From Symbiodinium natans (lineage: Eukaryota; Sar; Dinophyceae; Suessiales; Symbiodiniaceae): DNA of 64,000 nucleotides. Shown piece by piece: positions 36,607 through 47,481 of the stretch. Numbering within the stretch: the stretch's first letter is position 1; each line of letters opens with the position of its first letter. The notes beneath the pieces were generated by a model that was not told where the DNA came from, did not search any database, and saw only the letters and a list, made by a program, of their open reading frames with translations. Position numbers and translations under genes: made by a program. The stretch is taken from the NCBI GenBank assembly GCA_905221605.1, contig CAJNDS010002463.1, positions 131,501 through 195,500 of the forward strand. The letters run 5' to 3'.

Positions 36607-39600
36607 ACCTCCAAAGGCATAAGAAGCCAGTCACAGGTACCTGAGGTCTAAGAGAAGACGTGACCCGAGAGGGCCCCAACAAAAAGCCTTTACCTGAAAC
36701 TAGTAGCAGGGGTTCTCGATTTGAATATCTCTTAGAAGATATTTCAGGCAGAGTCCTTCATTGGGGTTTAGGGTTTAGGGTTTAGGGTTTAGGATTGGGT
36801 ACTAGAGTCCGCACAAAGATAGGAGTTCCCCCAACAAAAGCAACACCCCAAAGCCAAAACAAGACAAACCAGAAGGCACCCTGGCACCCCAAGACACCTA
36901 AACCCTCCAACCCTAAACACCACTTGCCCGGGAACTTCGCGGAAAGACCACACGCTGAGATCGATAACTGTGTTTGCGTATGGGGCTCTTCATCCCTCCC
37001 ACCTTCCCTTTCCACTCTGTCTGCAGTAAACCCTAAACTTCCCAAGGCACCTAAACTTTCAAACCCTGCGACCCTACCAAACACCCTCAAACACCCTGCA
37101 ACCCTAACCCCAAACATGCAGGAAACGCAAACCCCAACACCCTAAACCCCTGAACCCCAACCACCCCAGGAACAGGTCACAAAAGTCCTGGAACAATCCC
37201 TTGGATGTCATTGGCCAAAGCGCCGCGGCCTGGAGAAGGGGTGCTGGGTTTAGGGTTTAGGACCCCTCCCCGCCCTACCCTAGAAACTTACTTAAAACCC
37301 CAAAATCCTAAAACAGGGCCAAGCCCCGGGTACTTTCGGTTTAAGTTCTGATTCGGTGGACGAAAATGAGCTGGGCGGGGGGGGGGGGGGGGGGGGTTAG
37401 GGGGTTAGGGTTTGGGGTTTAGGGTTTAGGGTTTAGCAAGTCTGGGTTCAAAAGGATTTAGGGTTCAAGGTTTAGGGTTTAGGGTTCCTTGGACCCAAAG
37501 GATTCTACCCTCAACAGCACAACGTATAGCAGAATGCATGCGCAACATATGAACCCCACAACCTGAACTACAACTCTCACTCCTCAACCACAGAACTCTG
37601 GAGAACACTTAGGTTTACTTATTTTGCATATCAGCCGCCAAGCCGTCTCGAAGCATGAGCATGCCATTCAAATCTACCGCGAGCCAGCCTGAGCAACGCT
37701 GACCTTCCAGTTGTGGTTCTCTTTTTTGGTTAAGGCGCGGAGCAGCATATGTAGTACGAATTCAGGCCTTCTCCTAAATAAGGGGCACAAAGCTTTCTAC
37801 CTCGAATCAATTGGGAGCTCGAGGAAACTGTACCTCCATGCAGCCGTTTCAGGACAGGCCTTTTCTGTGGGTACAGGGATTCTGGGATTCAGCGTTTAGG
37901 TCTCAGAGTTGCAATTATGGAGTTGTTGGCACTCAATAAGTTGAGGAAAAGGGCGATGCCCCAAACGGTGTGTCAACTCGAGGGTTCTACTTGATGGTTC
38001 ATGGGGACTTATCGCCCGAATTCTAAGTCTACTTACAACTCTAAGTACTTGAGGGGCTTTGTTGAGCTTATAAGCACAGTCATAATTCGGGTTACAAGTA
38101 CCCTGAACCTCCCAGTAGCGTCCAGGGTAAGAGGGACTAGGTCGGTGCTTGCTCGCTTTTGCACGAAGGTCGCGCTCTCGTCTAGGCGCGGGCGTGGCTA
38201 AACCCCTAACCCTAAATCCGAAGACCTTTTTCTCCTGGGCCTTGAGGCACTGGCGCTAGGTTGCAAGTGGTTTTGTCCAGGTCCATGGGTACTTATAAGT
38301 AGGGTTACAAGTGCCCTAAAAAGGGAAAAGCCAAAAATCACCCTACTTATAATGAACCCTGGGCTTTTTAGTACCCCATGAAACTTCAAGCAACCCAACA
38401 CGTACTTGAACTTCCATCCATTCAGTCTCACGGAGAGTGTAAGGGTCTTGCGCTCGTTGCGGGCAAGTGGGGATTACGGGATTAGGGTTTAGGGTGAGCA
38501 CAAAAAACAGCTCCAAATCCCGAACTCCCGACTAAGAAGCAGTATGTAAATACTCTGCATGGGGGGTTAATGTGGTTTCCTGATTAGTGTGTGGCCCCCC
38601 CCCCCCCCCAACCAATTCCGCCCCCGCAATACTGTAGTAGCAAAAAAAACGGTACCCCCCAAACTAATTTTCGGCCCCGGGCCCCCCCCCCCCCCCGCCC
38701 CCCGGGCCGGGATCCTCTTCATTTCCTCTTGGCTCCTCTTCCCTCTCCTCTTCCTCTCCTCTTCCTCTTAGGTAATGTTGTCTGCATATGAATTTAAAGG
38801 GGATCCATCTATCCCAACCAAGCCAGCCCGCAAAAAAAGATAATAATTCCGGGGGAGCAAACGTTTTGTATTATACGGCATTCGGGCAACTGCTGGACTA
38901 CCCCCTTTGAAATTTGATTGCCCGGCCTCGGTGCAAATCATTTTATAAGGAAATCTTAGCTTTGGGGCTGGCCTGGAGGCTTAAGATTTCAGGGCCCGAC
39001 AACCTCAGGCCTCAAGGTTTAGGAAGCCTCAGCCCTTAGGCCTCTGGATCCAAACCCAACTAGCCCGCAAAAACAAATAATTCCGGGGGAGCAAACTTTT
39101 TATATTATACGGCATTCGGGCAGCTGCTGGACTACCCCCTTGGAAATTTGATTGCCCGGCCTCGGTACAAAAACATTTTGTAAGGAAAACTTAGTTTTGG
39201 GGCTGGCCTGGAGACTGAAGTTTTCAGGGCCCGACAACCTCAGGCCTCAAGGGTTAGCTCAGGTAAGCTCAGATGAGCTCAGCTCAGGTAAGCTTTTTTC
39301 TCTCTTCCGAAACCCATGCCCGAAAAACTTTTCATGATAGTGGGGGGGGGGCAGCCGAATCTTTGCCCCCTGAATTATTTCTTGAAAACTTTTCATTATT
39401 GACGGGGTGCACACTAATCAGGATACAACATTACGATATTCGGGGTACGCTATTCGGCTTCCGTATTCTAAGGGGATCCTATTATACCATTTGGTTTTTT
39501 TGGGGTCCCCCATTTTCGTGAGGCCTATTTTTATCGTTTTCAAGAAACCAGAATGCTATATGGGGTTTTGGGGTTCTGAAACCCTAAATGTAGGGTTAGG

Positions 39601-39780
39601 GCCCTCTGACAATTCGAAGCTAGGATCTCTATTCGGATCCCCTGAGGATGAAGCTTTTGATGGTGCCTCAAGGGCTGATAGGGGTTTGAAGGAGAGTGGG
39701 GCTCGACTCCAAATCGGGGTTTCCGACATAAGGTGTACCTTCTTGTCCTCGTTATAGGGGAATCGTACTATTGGGGATCT
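36607..39780. other. Repeat-rich region, no gene recognised
   Basis: This holds a heptamer block (36760-36795), a G-run (about 37378-37397), family E elements (37989-38118, 38260-38396), C-runs (38597-38611, 38688-38703) and a ~200-bp tandem duplication (38817-39016 / 39050-39250). Open frames of 60-116 codons here are low complexity or overlap on both strands. Confidence 0.55.
38817..39250 (+). repeat. Tandem direct duplication, ~200 bp units
   Basis: Two units share AGCCCGCAAAAA, ATTCCGGGGGAGCAAAC, ATTATACGGCATTCGGGC and GGGCCCGACAACCTCAGGCC, diverged by roughly 10% by eye. Confidence 0.85.
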
Positions 39781-39902
39781 AGCTCCTAAACCCTAAACCC
39801 CAATCCCTAAACCCAAACCCCCGAAACCCTAAACCCTAAACCCTGAACCCTAAACCCTAAACCCTAAACCCTAAACCCTAAACCCTAAACCCTAAACCCT
39901 TT
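39781..39902 (-). repeat. Interstitial telomeric array (CCCTAAA)n
   Basis: About 16 units, first degenerate and then regular. Confidence 0.96.
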
Positions 39903-40019
39903 GATCATAAAGCCCCAAATCTCTCAGCCGACGTTCAAGCCAGGACAGTGAGGGAGCAGAGCCCTTCCTGCTCACCCTGCAGCTGGTGTCCGAAATGCAT
40001 CTTGCCCAGGGTGGTTCGG

Positions 40020-40456
40020 TGGGTTTAGGGTTTTGGGTTTAGGGCTTAGGGTTTAGGGTTTAGGGTTTAGGGTTTAGGTTTAGGGTTTAGGGTTTAGGGG
40101 TAAATTTCAAAGAAGCACGGAATTATGTGCGTATAAGCCCCTGGAAAAGGGGGCACTGAAAAACCCGAAACCTTCAACTTCCTGAAAAACCTCGATTTGG
40201 CGGTTCAGGGTTTCGGGTTTGGGCTGAGGGCTAGGGTTTAGGGTTTAGCGCTGAGGGCTTCGAGTTTAGGGTTTAGGGGTTGTCCGGGCGACATCGGGGT
40301 GGCCGAGTGCTTTCCTTGCGGGCAGGTACCAGCATGGCTCTCAGACCGGGTACCCTACCCCCCCTAAATCCTAAACCCTAAACCCTAAAACCTAAACCCT
40401 AAACCCTAAACCCTAAACCCTAGACCCTAGACCCTAAACCCTAAACCCTAAACCGT
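40020..40456. repeat. Three telomeric blocks of alternating orientation
   Basis: TTTAGGG at 40020-40100 and 40215-40280, then CCCTAAA at 40362-40455. A protein-like fragment follows after TTCCGCAG|G at about 40502-40568. A 56-bp tandem duplication (CCTTAAAAAGGTTATAACC) lies at about 40662-40775. Confidence 0.9.
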
Positions 40457-42935
40457 GGCTTCGGGTTTAGGGGGTTGTCTGGCCTTTGCCTTTGGCTTCC
40501 GCAGGCATGTCGACGAAGTCAGCGCCGTGCCCTTTCTGCTCTCAGAGCATGGGATCCTTGGATGGAAGACTTGAAGGTTCATGAGTACTTGTGGGAGGTC
40601 GGGTTTAGGGGGTTTAGGGGTAGAGGAGGTGTAGGGTTTAGGGTGTTTAGGGGTTTAGGGTGCCCTTAAAAAGGTTATAACCATAGTTGCCCCTTCTTTT
40701 ATAACCCTACCTATTTATCCCTTAAAAAGGTTATAACCATAGTTGCCCCTTCTTTATAACCCTACCTATTTATAGGTACCCTAATCAACCTCCACGTGCC
40801 TTGGGGAGTAGCTGGGCCCTAAAGAGGGCGGGGCACCGCGGGATGGGAGGAGTCTGGGGTACTTGGAGGTTCGTCAGGGTACTTGTGAGTAGGGTTGTAA
40901 GTATATGGGGTACCGGTGGTTAGAGCCATATTTAGTTGACTTATAGCCCTGCTTTCAGGTCTTGGGTTGAGCCCTAACGCTACACAAAGGGTGCGGACGG
41001 GTTCGCAGAGTGTCATCACTTCTTGCCCGGGGGTCTTTGAAACACCCTCACCCCTTGTGAGGTTTGAAAGCGGCACTGCAATCCCTCAAGCCTGGTGATA
41101 GATAATTCCCTATGCGAAACTCGTACGAAGAGAATTATGCACGTGTAGGGCCTAGGAGTCTATGTGTCCTTTCTGCATTTCATCGCAGACTTAGTGCCAG
41201 GCTCCAAACGGCAGGTCTCATGATGAGCAGAATTAAGCCGCGCAATCCTAAACCTTGAAGCCTTTTCATTCTGCCGAGGCGCGTCTTGAAATCGGACTTC
41301 GCGCAGCTCAGCTTACACAGTGACATCAAGCCATTGGGTTTGTGGTTTAGGTCGGGGAACCTTAAGATTTAGGAGCCTCCGGCTCAGGCCGCCGAGGCCC
41401 CAAACCTCTCAAGCCCCAAAGCCAAAATCCCCCAACCCGAAGCCCTGAACCTGGAAAACCCTGTCCTGGTGTTGGCAACCGGCTCTGAAATCCCACTCAA
41501 TGAGGGTTGAGGAGACAGGCTTCGAAATTTGAGGTTTTTGGGGTTGAGGGGTACATTGGAAAAGTCTGCAGCAAGTTGTGCGTTTGGACTGAAGTGTGCT
41601 GCAAGCTTAGACCTTGTTTCCTGACCCTGTGAGGAGGAGTTTAGGAGACACACATCTAAGCTAGTGTGCTACGCTCCCGCAGCAAGGTGCTGCTTGTGGA
41701 ACTTTGGGCAAGATAGGGACAATGCCCACGAGGCCTCTATGTGAATTTTAAGGCACGGGCAACTGTTCGCCGCCGCAAAGAACCATTTGAATGATTCTTG
41801 GCCCGGGCGCCATGCCTCCCAGATACCCTTCCTAAACCCTTGAACCCTGAACCCCGGCATAAGATGAAGCACAGGTGCACACAGCGGAAGCAGAGATGCG
41901 AGCTCAACGTTCACCACGCGGCCGAACTCGTGCACCCGAGCCGACAAGTATGCCTGATTCAGAACCATGGGTGTGCTAAGCTGCTACAATAGAGACCTCC
42001 GAATTTCGAGCAACCCCGCCAACTTTACATTTACGCATGGGAAGGCGGTTTCCACCAAGCCACAAACTGCCCAGACCTCGCGTTTACCTGCCTTATGAAT
42101 TGGGTTTTGTGAAAGCTCCCCTGTTGCCCTTAGTTTGGTGCTCAAGGTCCCCTTATCAAGTAATGAACCAATCCCGAAAGGGTGCCCTTATCAGATGCTT
42201 ACTGGGCTACCAAGATCTAACCCGAGGGACTATCAGTAAGCTGTCTTTTTGTGGGGTCTGGACCCGCAGACATTCCTGCGGAATGGTGTGTCCGCAAAAG
42301 GCGAACCGAATAGCAGCTTGTTTGATTCTAAATTCTCGGTAAGCCAGCCACAGCGGCCCAGGCAAGCTGCCTGGCAGGCCAGAAACCTCGGGAACGAGAT
42401 GCCGATGCTCCATGCTTGCATTCCTAAGCTGGAAGCCTTCTTGGAGGTTCAGGGTAGTTATAGCCCCAATTATAACTGTACCTATAAGCCTAGGTTAGAA
42501 GCAGGCTTCTACTTGGTGTTATAAGTACCCATGAACCTCCAAGTTGAGTCTAGCCGTTTCGCCTAAACCGACAAGCCCTAAATCCCATGCGCCACAAGGC
42601 CTCAAGGCATCCGTGAGCGATTGCCTTCAGCCTGAAGCCCTAGAATTCATTACAAGCTCGAGGACACAGGTTGTTTGAGGTGTGTTTCTAAGAGCAGAGG
42701 CCTTGGCGCGTTTGGGGTAATTGTGCAGCTGCAAGCGTGCATGGCTTTGGTTCTTTTCCGTCTGCAGGGGCTGCAGGGGCGGGGATGGGAGCACGTCTGT
42801 GTAATGCGCACGTTATGGGTTTAGGGTTTAGTGTTTAGGGTTTGTAATGCACACGTTATCACGTTATGCCAAGGATGGGCATCGTCTTCCTCCTGCCAAA
42901 AGCCACCCACTGGCATTGATTTGCTGGATCTATGC

Positions 42936-43049
42936 TAGGATGCCCAGTAGTACCCTTATTCCCTTTTTGGGGGGTTTAGGTTCCCTTACAAACCCCTTTA
43001 AGCAAAAAAAAGTGCACCCTTTTTAAGCCTTGGTTACTGGGCAGCCTAG
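42936..43049. repeat. Family C TIR element (TAGGMTGCCCAGTA)
   Basis: The left end TAGGATGCCCAGTAGTA and the right end TTACTGGGCAGCCTA are inverted repeats. The interior shares GGTTCCCTTA and an A-run with GTGCACCC-type sequence with the copies at 29115-29265 and 47252-47366. Confidence 0.8.
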
Positions 43050-43482
43050 TATGGGGGTGAGGGTCAAGAGCCTTCGGGAGTCCATCCCAGCCAGTCCTGA
43101 CTTTGTGGTACTTTACTGTAACTTTAGATCCTTACCTTTTTTGGGTTTATTGGGTTTCTTATTAAGGCAGCTAAAAGTTTAATTTATAGCTACCCTCCTG
43201 AGTGCAGCCAGTCCTGAGCTGAACCATTTGTCGTAAAGTCGACATGGGACGCTCCAGTGATCCGCTGTTTGGGTGCCTGGTGCAATGCGGGGGGCCCTTT
43301 TTTCAGGGCACTCCAAAAGGGAAGACACAGAGAACGGTCCCAGCACTGGCTTCTACTCGCTTAAAGTACTGTCCTTGGATCCTAAAGTATTTACAGGCCT
43401 AAGGGTGTTCGAGGCAGTGCTCGCAAAGGGTTTCGAGTTGAGGGTGGGCGTTGGGTGTCTGAAGACATGGATGGAGGGTAGA

Positions 43483-43583
43483 CTTACTTAGCCAATAGTT
43501 GGACTGTAAGCTGTTTGGGTTGCCTTATTTAGAAGGAATACCTTTGAAGTTTAACTTTTTCTCCCTGGGCTAGTGGAGATCTA
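43483..43583. repeat. Family A TIR element
   Basis: CTTACTTAGCCAATAGTTGG to CTAGTGGAGATCTAG. Same family as SDR intron 1, with a diverged right end. Confidence 0.75.
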
Positions 43584-44593
43584 GGTGCATCTTGGAACCC
43601 TAAACCCTAAACCCTAAACCCTAAACCCTAAACCCTAAACCCCATAGTGGTTTCGTAAGGGCCTTCGAGGATTCCTGTCTGTCCTACTAGGTGACCTAGT
43701 CAAGGTCTGGTGTCGCTTTGGGAGGCGGAACCCTAAATCCTACACCGTAAACCCTAACCCCCCCCCAAACCCTCAACCCTAAACCTGCAAGTAGAGGTTG
43801 CTCAGAGCCTACATGCCCATTTCACCCGAGGAATGTTCGCTCTCTGTGACCGCCGCTCTGCTCATTTAAGGGTTCACGAAGGAAGGGTTCCACCTTTCGG
43901 GGTTGTAGGGTTTGGGGTTTAGGGTTTCGGGCTAGGGATTAGGGCTAGGCCTTAGGGCTTTTGGGGACCTTCAAGCCTAAAGCCAAAAAAACCGAAACCC
44001 AGATTAGGTTCAATCTCTTTTTTTGTTGCGACTTTCGTGGGGACACCACGCCTTCCATGCTTCTTGGGATGTCGCCCCTTAAACGAACAGTCCTTGGTAG
44101 GGACTAGTGTTTAGGGATTAGGGTTTTGGGTTTAGGGTATTTGGGGGTACTACAATCCCTATAAAGAAGCTGTTAGTTTTCGGGGGGAGCATCCCAACAT
44201 ACTTCCCCCCCAACCGGAGGATCCTGTGAACCTTCGACCAAGACGCCCTTGGTCCACAGGTTTAGGGTTTAGGGTTTAGGGTTCAGGGTTTAGGGTTTAG
44301 GGTTTAGGGTTTAGGGTTTAGGGTTCCGAATGGAAACGCCCATCAGATGAGTATGAGTAGGTTCCCCCTAGCCCTAGACCCTGGCTAGTTGCGAGAGTCG
44401 AAACCCTTAGCCCTAAACCCTCTAAACCTTAGACCCCTCAACTCCCTGAACTCTAAACCCTATGAGCCCTAAACCCCATAAACCCTAAACCACCTCCCCG
44501 TAATGCCCAAAACTCCCTGAACTCTAAACCCCCGTGAGCTCGCTCACATCACAGCTGAAGGGCCAATGCCCGCAACCCGCGCTCTATGCTTTC

Positions 44594-44695
44594 ATAAGGG
44601 TCCATGTACCTATGTAGTACATACTTGGGCCTTAAAGGGGTTCCTATATAGTAGCTTTCGGGCCCAATATATACTATATAGGTATGTGGACCCTT
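44594..44695. repeat. Family G TIR element (AAGGGTCCATGTACCTAT)
   Basis: Left AAGGGTCCATGTACCTAT and right ATAGGTATGTGGACCCTT are inverted repeats of ~36 bp with a few mismatches. A diverged copy is at 16455-16556. Confidence 0.82.
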
Positions 44696-44958
44696 AGGGT
44701 GGTTGATAGAGATACTTGAAGGTTCACGAGTACTTTTTAAGTATGGGTGCTGTAAAGATGAGTACCCTAAATACGGTCATGACTATAATCCCAGAAGCTC
44801 CGAAACCCGAAGCCCCTACACTCTAGTTAAACCCTGAAACCTAACCCTTGCTCAGGATTACTGGAACTTCACCCTGCAGGAATTTGATCTTCAGTCTGGT
44901 CACCAGGTTGGTCGAGGGCTTCGGGTTGGAGCTCAAGCTTTCGTGGGTGTCGGGTAAA

Positions 44959-45206
44959 TGCCCTAAACCCCAAAACCCCTAAACCCCCTAAACCCCCTAA
45001 ACCCCCTAAACCCCCTAAACCCCCTAAACCCCTCAACCCCCTAAACCCCTAAACCCCAAACCCCAAACCCGAGACCCTAAACCCTGAGCTGCGCGGAAAA
45101 CCCTAAACCCTAAACCCTAAACCCTAAACCCTAAACCCTAAACCCTAAACCCTAAACCCTAAACCCTAAACCCTAAACCCTAAACCCTAAACCCTAAACC
45201 CTAAAC
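44959..45206 (-). repeat. Interstitial telomeric arrays (CCCTAAA)n with CCCCTAAA variants
   Basis: The first part (44959-45070) has repeated CCCCCTAAA units, and the second (45100-45206) about 15 regular CCCTAAA units. A T-run follows at 45247. Confidence 0.96.
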
Positions 45207-45318
45207 CCTAAACCCTGGGCGGTTGGGCTTGGCGTTGTCCCCCGATTTTTTTTTTTGTTGGCTTAGGTTTGTTTGTTCGGCAGAGGGCTTGGGGACTGGA
45301 CTGCTTGATAGCTGAGGG

Positions 45319-45640
45319 GTTTAGGGATTTAGGGGTTTAGGGGTTTAGGGGTTTAGGGTTTAGGGTTAGGGTTTAGGGTTAGGGTTTAGGGTTTCGGGTT
45401 TAGGGTTTAGCGCTTGTAAGGTGTTGTTTCAGGGGAGCCCTTCGGGAAACCGAAGGATGAGAGCGCCTCCTTCCTTCGTGCTAGCTTCGGATTCGAAACT
45501 GGGCGGTTTAGGGTTTGGGGTTCAGGGTTTAGGGTTTGGGGTTCAGGGTTTGGGGTTTAGGGTTTGGGGTTTAGGGTATAGGGTTTGGGGTTTAGGGTTT
45601 GGGGTTTGGGGTTTAGGGTTTAGGGTTTGGGGTTTAGGGT
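45319..45640 (+). repeat. Interstitial telomeric arrays with TTTGGGG variants
   Basis: 45319-45415 and 45506-45640. The second mixes TTTAGGG with TTTGGGG units in a near-regular alternation. The 88-codon Gly/Leu/Val-rich ORF here is a product of the repeat. Confidence 0.95.
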
Positions 45641-45773
45641 TGATGTTTGTAGTGAGAGGCTGCTGCGAGCCGTCGGAATTTGCTTGAAAAAAACATCTGG
45701 CGGCGGCAGGCGCCGACGCTCTAAACCCCTAAACCCATGACCCCCATGACCCCCTAAATCCTGGCTCTTCCCA

Positions 45774-45822
45774 ATTGTGAGGTCCGTGGTTCGACTCCGC
45801 TCAGCTACAGTACTGGGTAGGC
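45774..45822 (+). other. Possible tRNA 3'-half fragment
   Basis: It contains GGTTCGACTCC, which fits the tRNA T-loop/B-box consensus, with a partial T-stem. No acceptor stem or D-arm can be found, so this is at most a fragment. Confidence 0.2.
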
Positions 45823-45912
45823 CCTTGCGATGTCTTAAGTTTCCCCCTTTTGTGGTTCGAGAGGGTCATAACCAGGAAAAACATTCAGAGGGTTTAAAGG
45901 CCAACCGAGAGT
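45816..45912 (+). repeat. Family K element outside a gene
   Basis: It shares GTAGGCCCTTG, GGTCATA, CAGGAA and GGCCA.CCGAG in the same order with SDR intron 2. No coding exons are visible on either side. Confidence 0.65.
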
Positions 45913-46211
45913 AGGCCCCTGTCAACTAAAAATCAAACTTTTCAAACAGACCCAAGCTCCACAATCCCAACTAATCCTCCTGAAAACCTGCAAAGCCTCG
46001 TGGAGGCCACCATTTGTGGGTATACCCACGCACCCATGGCAGCAGCCAAGTTCTGTGGCGGTGACTTCGAGACACGCGCATTCAAGTTTCCCATTGCTTT
46101 TTGTCTGCACGTCTGTTTGCGGGCCGAGGGCTCTCACTTTGCCCAATAATTTTGAGTTGAGATCTATTATATGCCTTGGCCACAGTATAAGACCATCGTG
46201 CAACGTATGTT

Positions 46212-46456
46212 CGCCAAATACGGGGTCTGTAGCCCTAAACCCTAAACCCTAAACCCTAAACCCTAAACCCTAAACCCTAAACCCTAAACCCTAAACCCTA
46301 AACCCTAAACCCTAAACCCTAAACCCTAAACCCTAAACCCTACACCCTAACCCCTACACCCTAAACCCTAAACCCTAAACCCTAAACCCTAAACCCTAAA
46401 CCCTAAACCCTAAACCCTAAACCCTAAACCCTAAACCCTAACCCTAAACCCTAAAC
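46212..46456 (-). repeat. Longest regular telomeric array, (CCCTAAA)n
   Basis: About 34 units over 245 bp with few variants. It marks the right edge of the heptamer-rich domain. Confidence 0.97.
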
Positions 46457-46589
46457 GTTGAGGGCCCTCGGGATGATTCGCAAACATGCTAGGCGGGTGT
46501 GGGGGTTGCAGGTTCGGGCTAGTTCGGAGTCGGGGCCGGTTCACTTCTTTTGCGACGCATAGTACATGTACAGAATACAAACACACAGG

Positions 46590-46932
46590 CACGCACACGC
46601 ATATATACATATATACATACATATATATATATGTGCGTATATATACATATATGTATATACATATATACATATGTATTCATTTTGGGTCTCGTCGTGTTTA
46701 GGTTTTGACCTGCAGATGTTTTTTTTTCATCTATATCTCTGAAAAATCCTTTGGTTGGATACATATCGGCATGCGACTTACGATGCCTGTCATTCGTATT
46801 ATCCCACCCTTGCATTTTTGTCTACATGGGTGTCTGCTTCTTCATTGAACATGTGTGACCCCTTGCATTTTTTTGTCTACATGGGTGTCTGCTTCTTCAC
46901 TGAACATGTGTGAGTATGTTTTGTTGTCTCTG

Positions 46933-46963
<31 letters not shown>

Positions 46964-47022
46964 CACATACATATACATATATATATACACACATATATAT
47001 ATACATATATATATATATATAT
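46590..47022. repeat. AT/CATA microsatellites and a 54-bp tandem duplication
   Basis: Microsatellites lie at 46590-46680 and 46932-47022. Between them a unit containing TTTGTCTACATGGGTGTCTG occurs twice (about 46809-46859 and 46863-46914). Confidence 0.9.
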
Positions 47023-47251
47023 GCGTCATTCACCAGCTGGTCAGCCTGACTTGTCTGCAATGATGGTGTTCGAGCTAAGGGAGCCGGCGTCGATCTGAAT
47101 AGGAGCCCTACATTCCTACCCCCCTCTATACTACCCCCACCTGGGTTCCCCTTAAATAACCTTAATAGGCTTAATTATCCTTAAATTAGCCTTCAATATG
47201 GGGGGGGGAATCTGGGGGTAGTAGGGGAACCCATGATATTTCGGTATATTC

Positions 47252-47366
47252 CTGGTAGCCCGGTGGTGCCCTTTTGTTGCCTTGTGGTTCTATAGGTTCC
47301 CTTTATCAAGTAACCAACCCCAAAAAAAGGGAACCCTTAGTATAACGTGGTTTCTGGGCTGCCCAG
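47252..47366. repeat. Family C TIR element
   Basis: The left end CTGGTAGCCCGGTGG, an internal GGTTCCCTTTATCAAGTAACC and the right end CTGGGCTGCCCAG relate it to SDR intron 7. A family F copy follows at about 47404-47481. Confidence 0.8.
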
Positions 47367-47481
47367 AGATTTTTGCAAGCTTACCTTTGTTGCACGTACC
47401 GGCTGGTTCTTAGTAGGGAATGAGGGAATGAGGTAGCCTAGAACCCATACAAGGGTGTAGAAAGGGGCCTAGTTCCCTCAT

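Larger units (their letters stand above)
40800..44250. other. Intergenic with TIR elements, no gene recognised
   Basis: Contains family C copies (about 42115-42218 and 42936-43049), family E (42440-42544), family A (43483-43583), family H (44064-44196), and a CCCTAAA block at 43594-43645. ORFs of 64-101 codons overlap on opposite strands and none looks convincing. Confidence 0.5.

Noticed and set aside
36782-37145. Overlapping 111- and 116-codon ORFs on both strands
   Set aside because: Pro/Lys/Asn- or Gly/Leu-rich from CCCTAAA-like sequence; no splice or start context and no domain.
45421-45687. 88-codon Gly/Leu/Val ORF
   Set aside because: A product of TTTAGGG/TTTGGGG repeats read in one frame.
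46212-46456. Chromosome end (true telomere)
   Set aside because: Sequence continues for 17 kb beyond it and many blocks of both orientations occur. It is interstitial.
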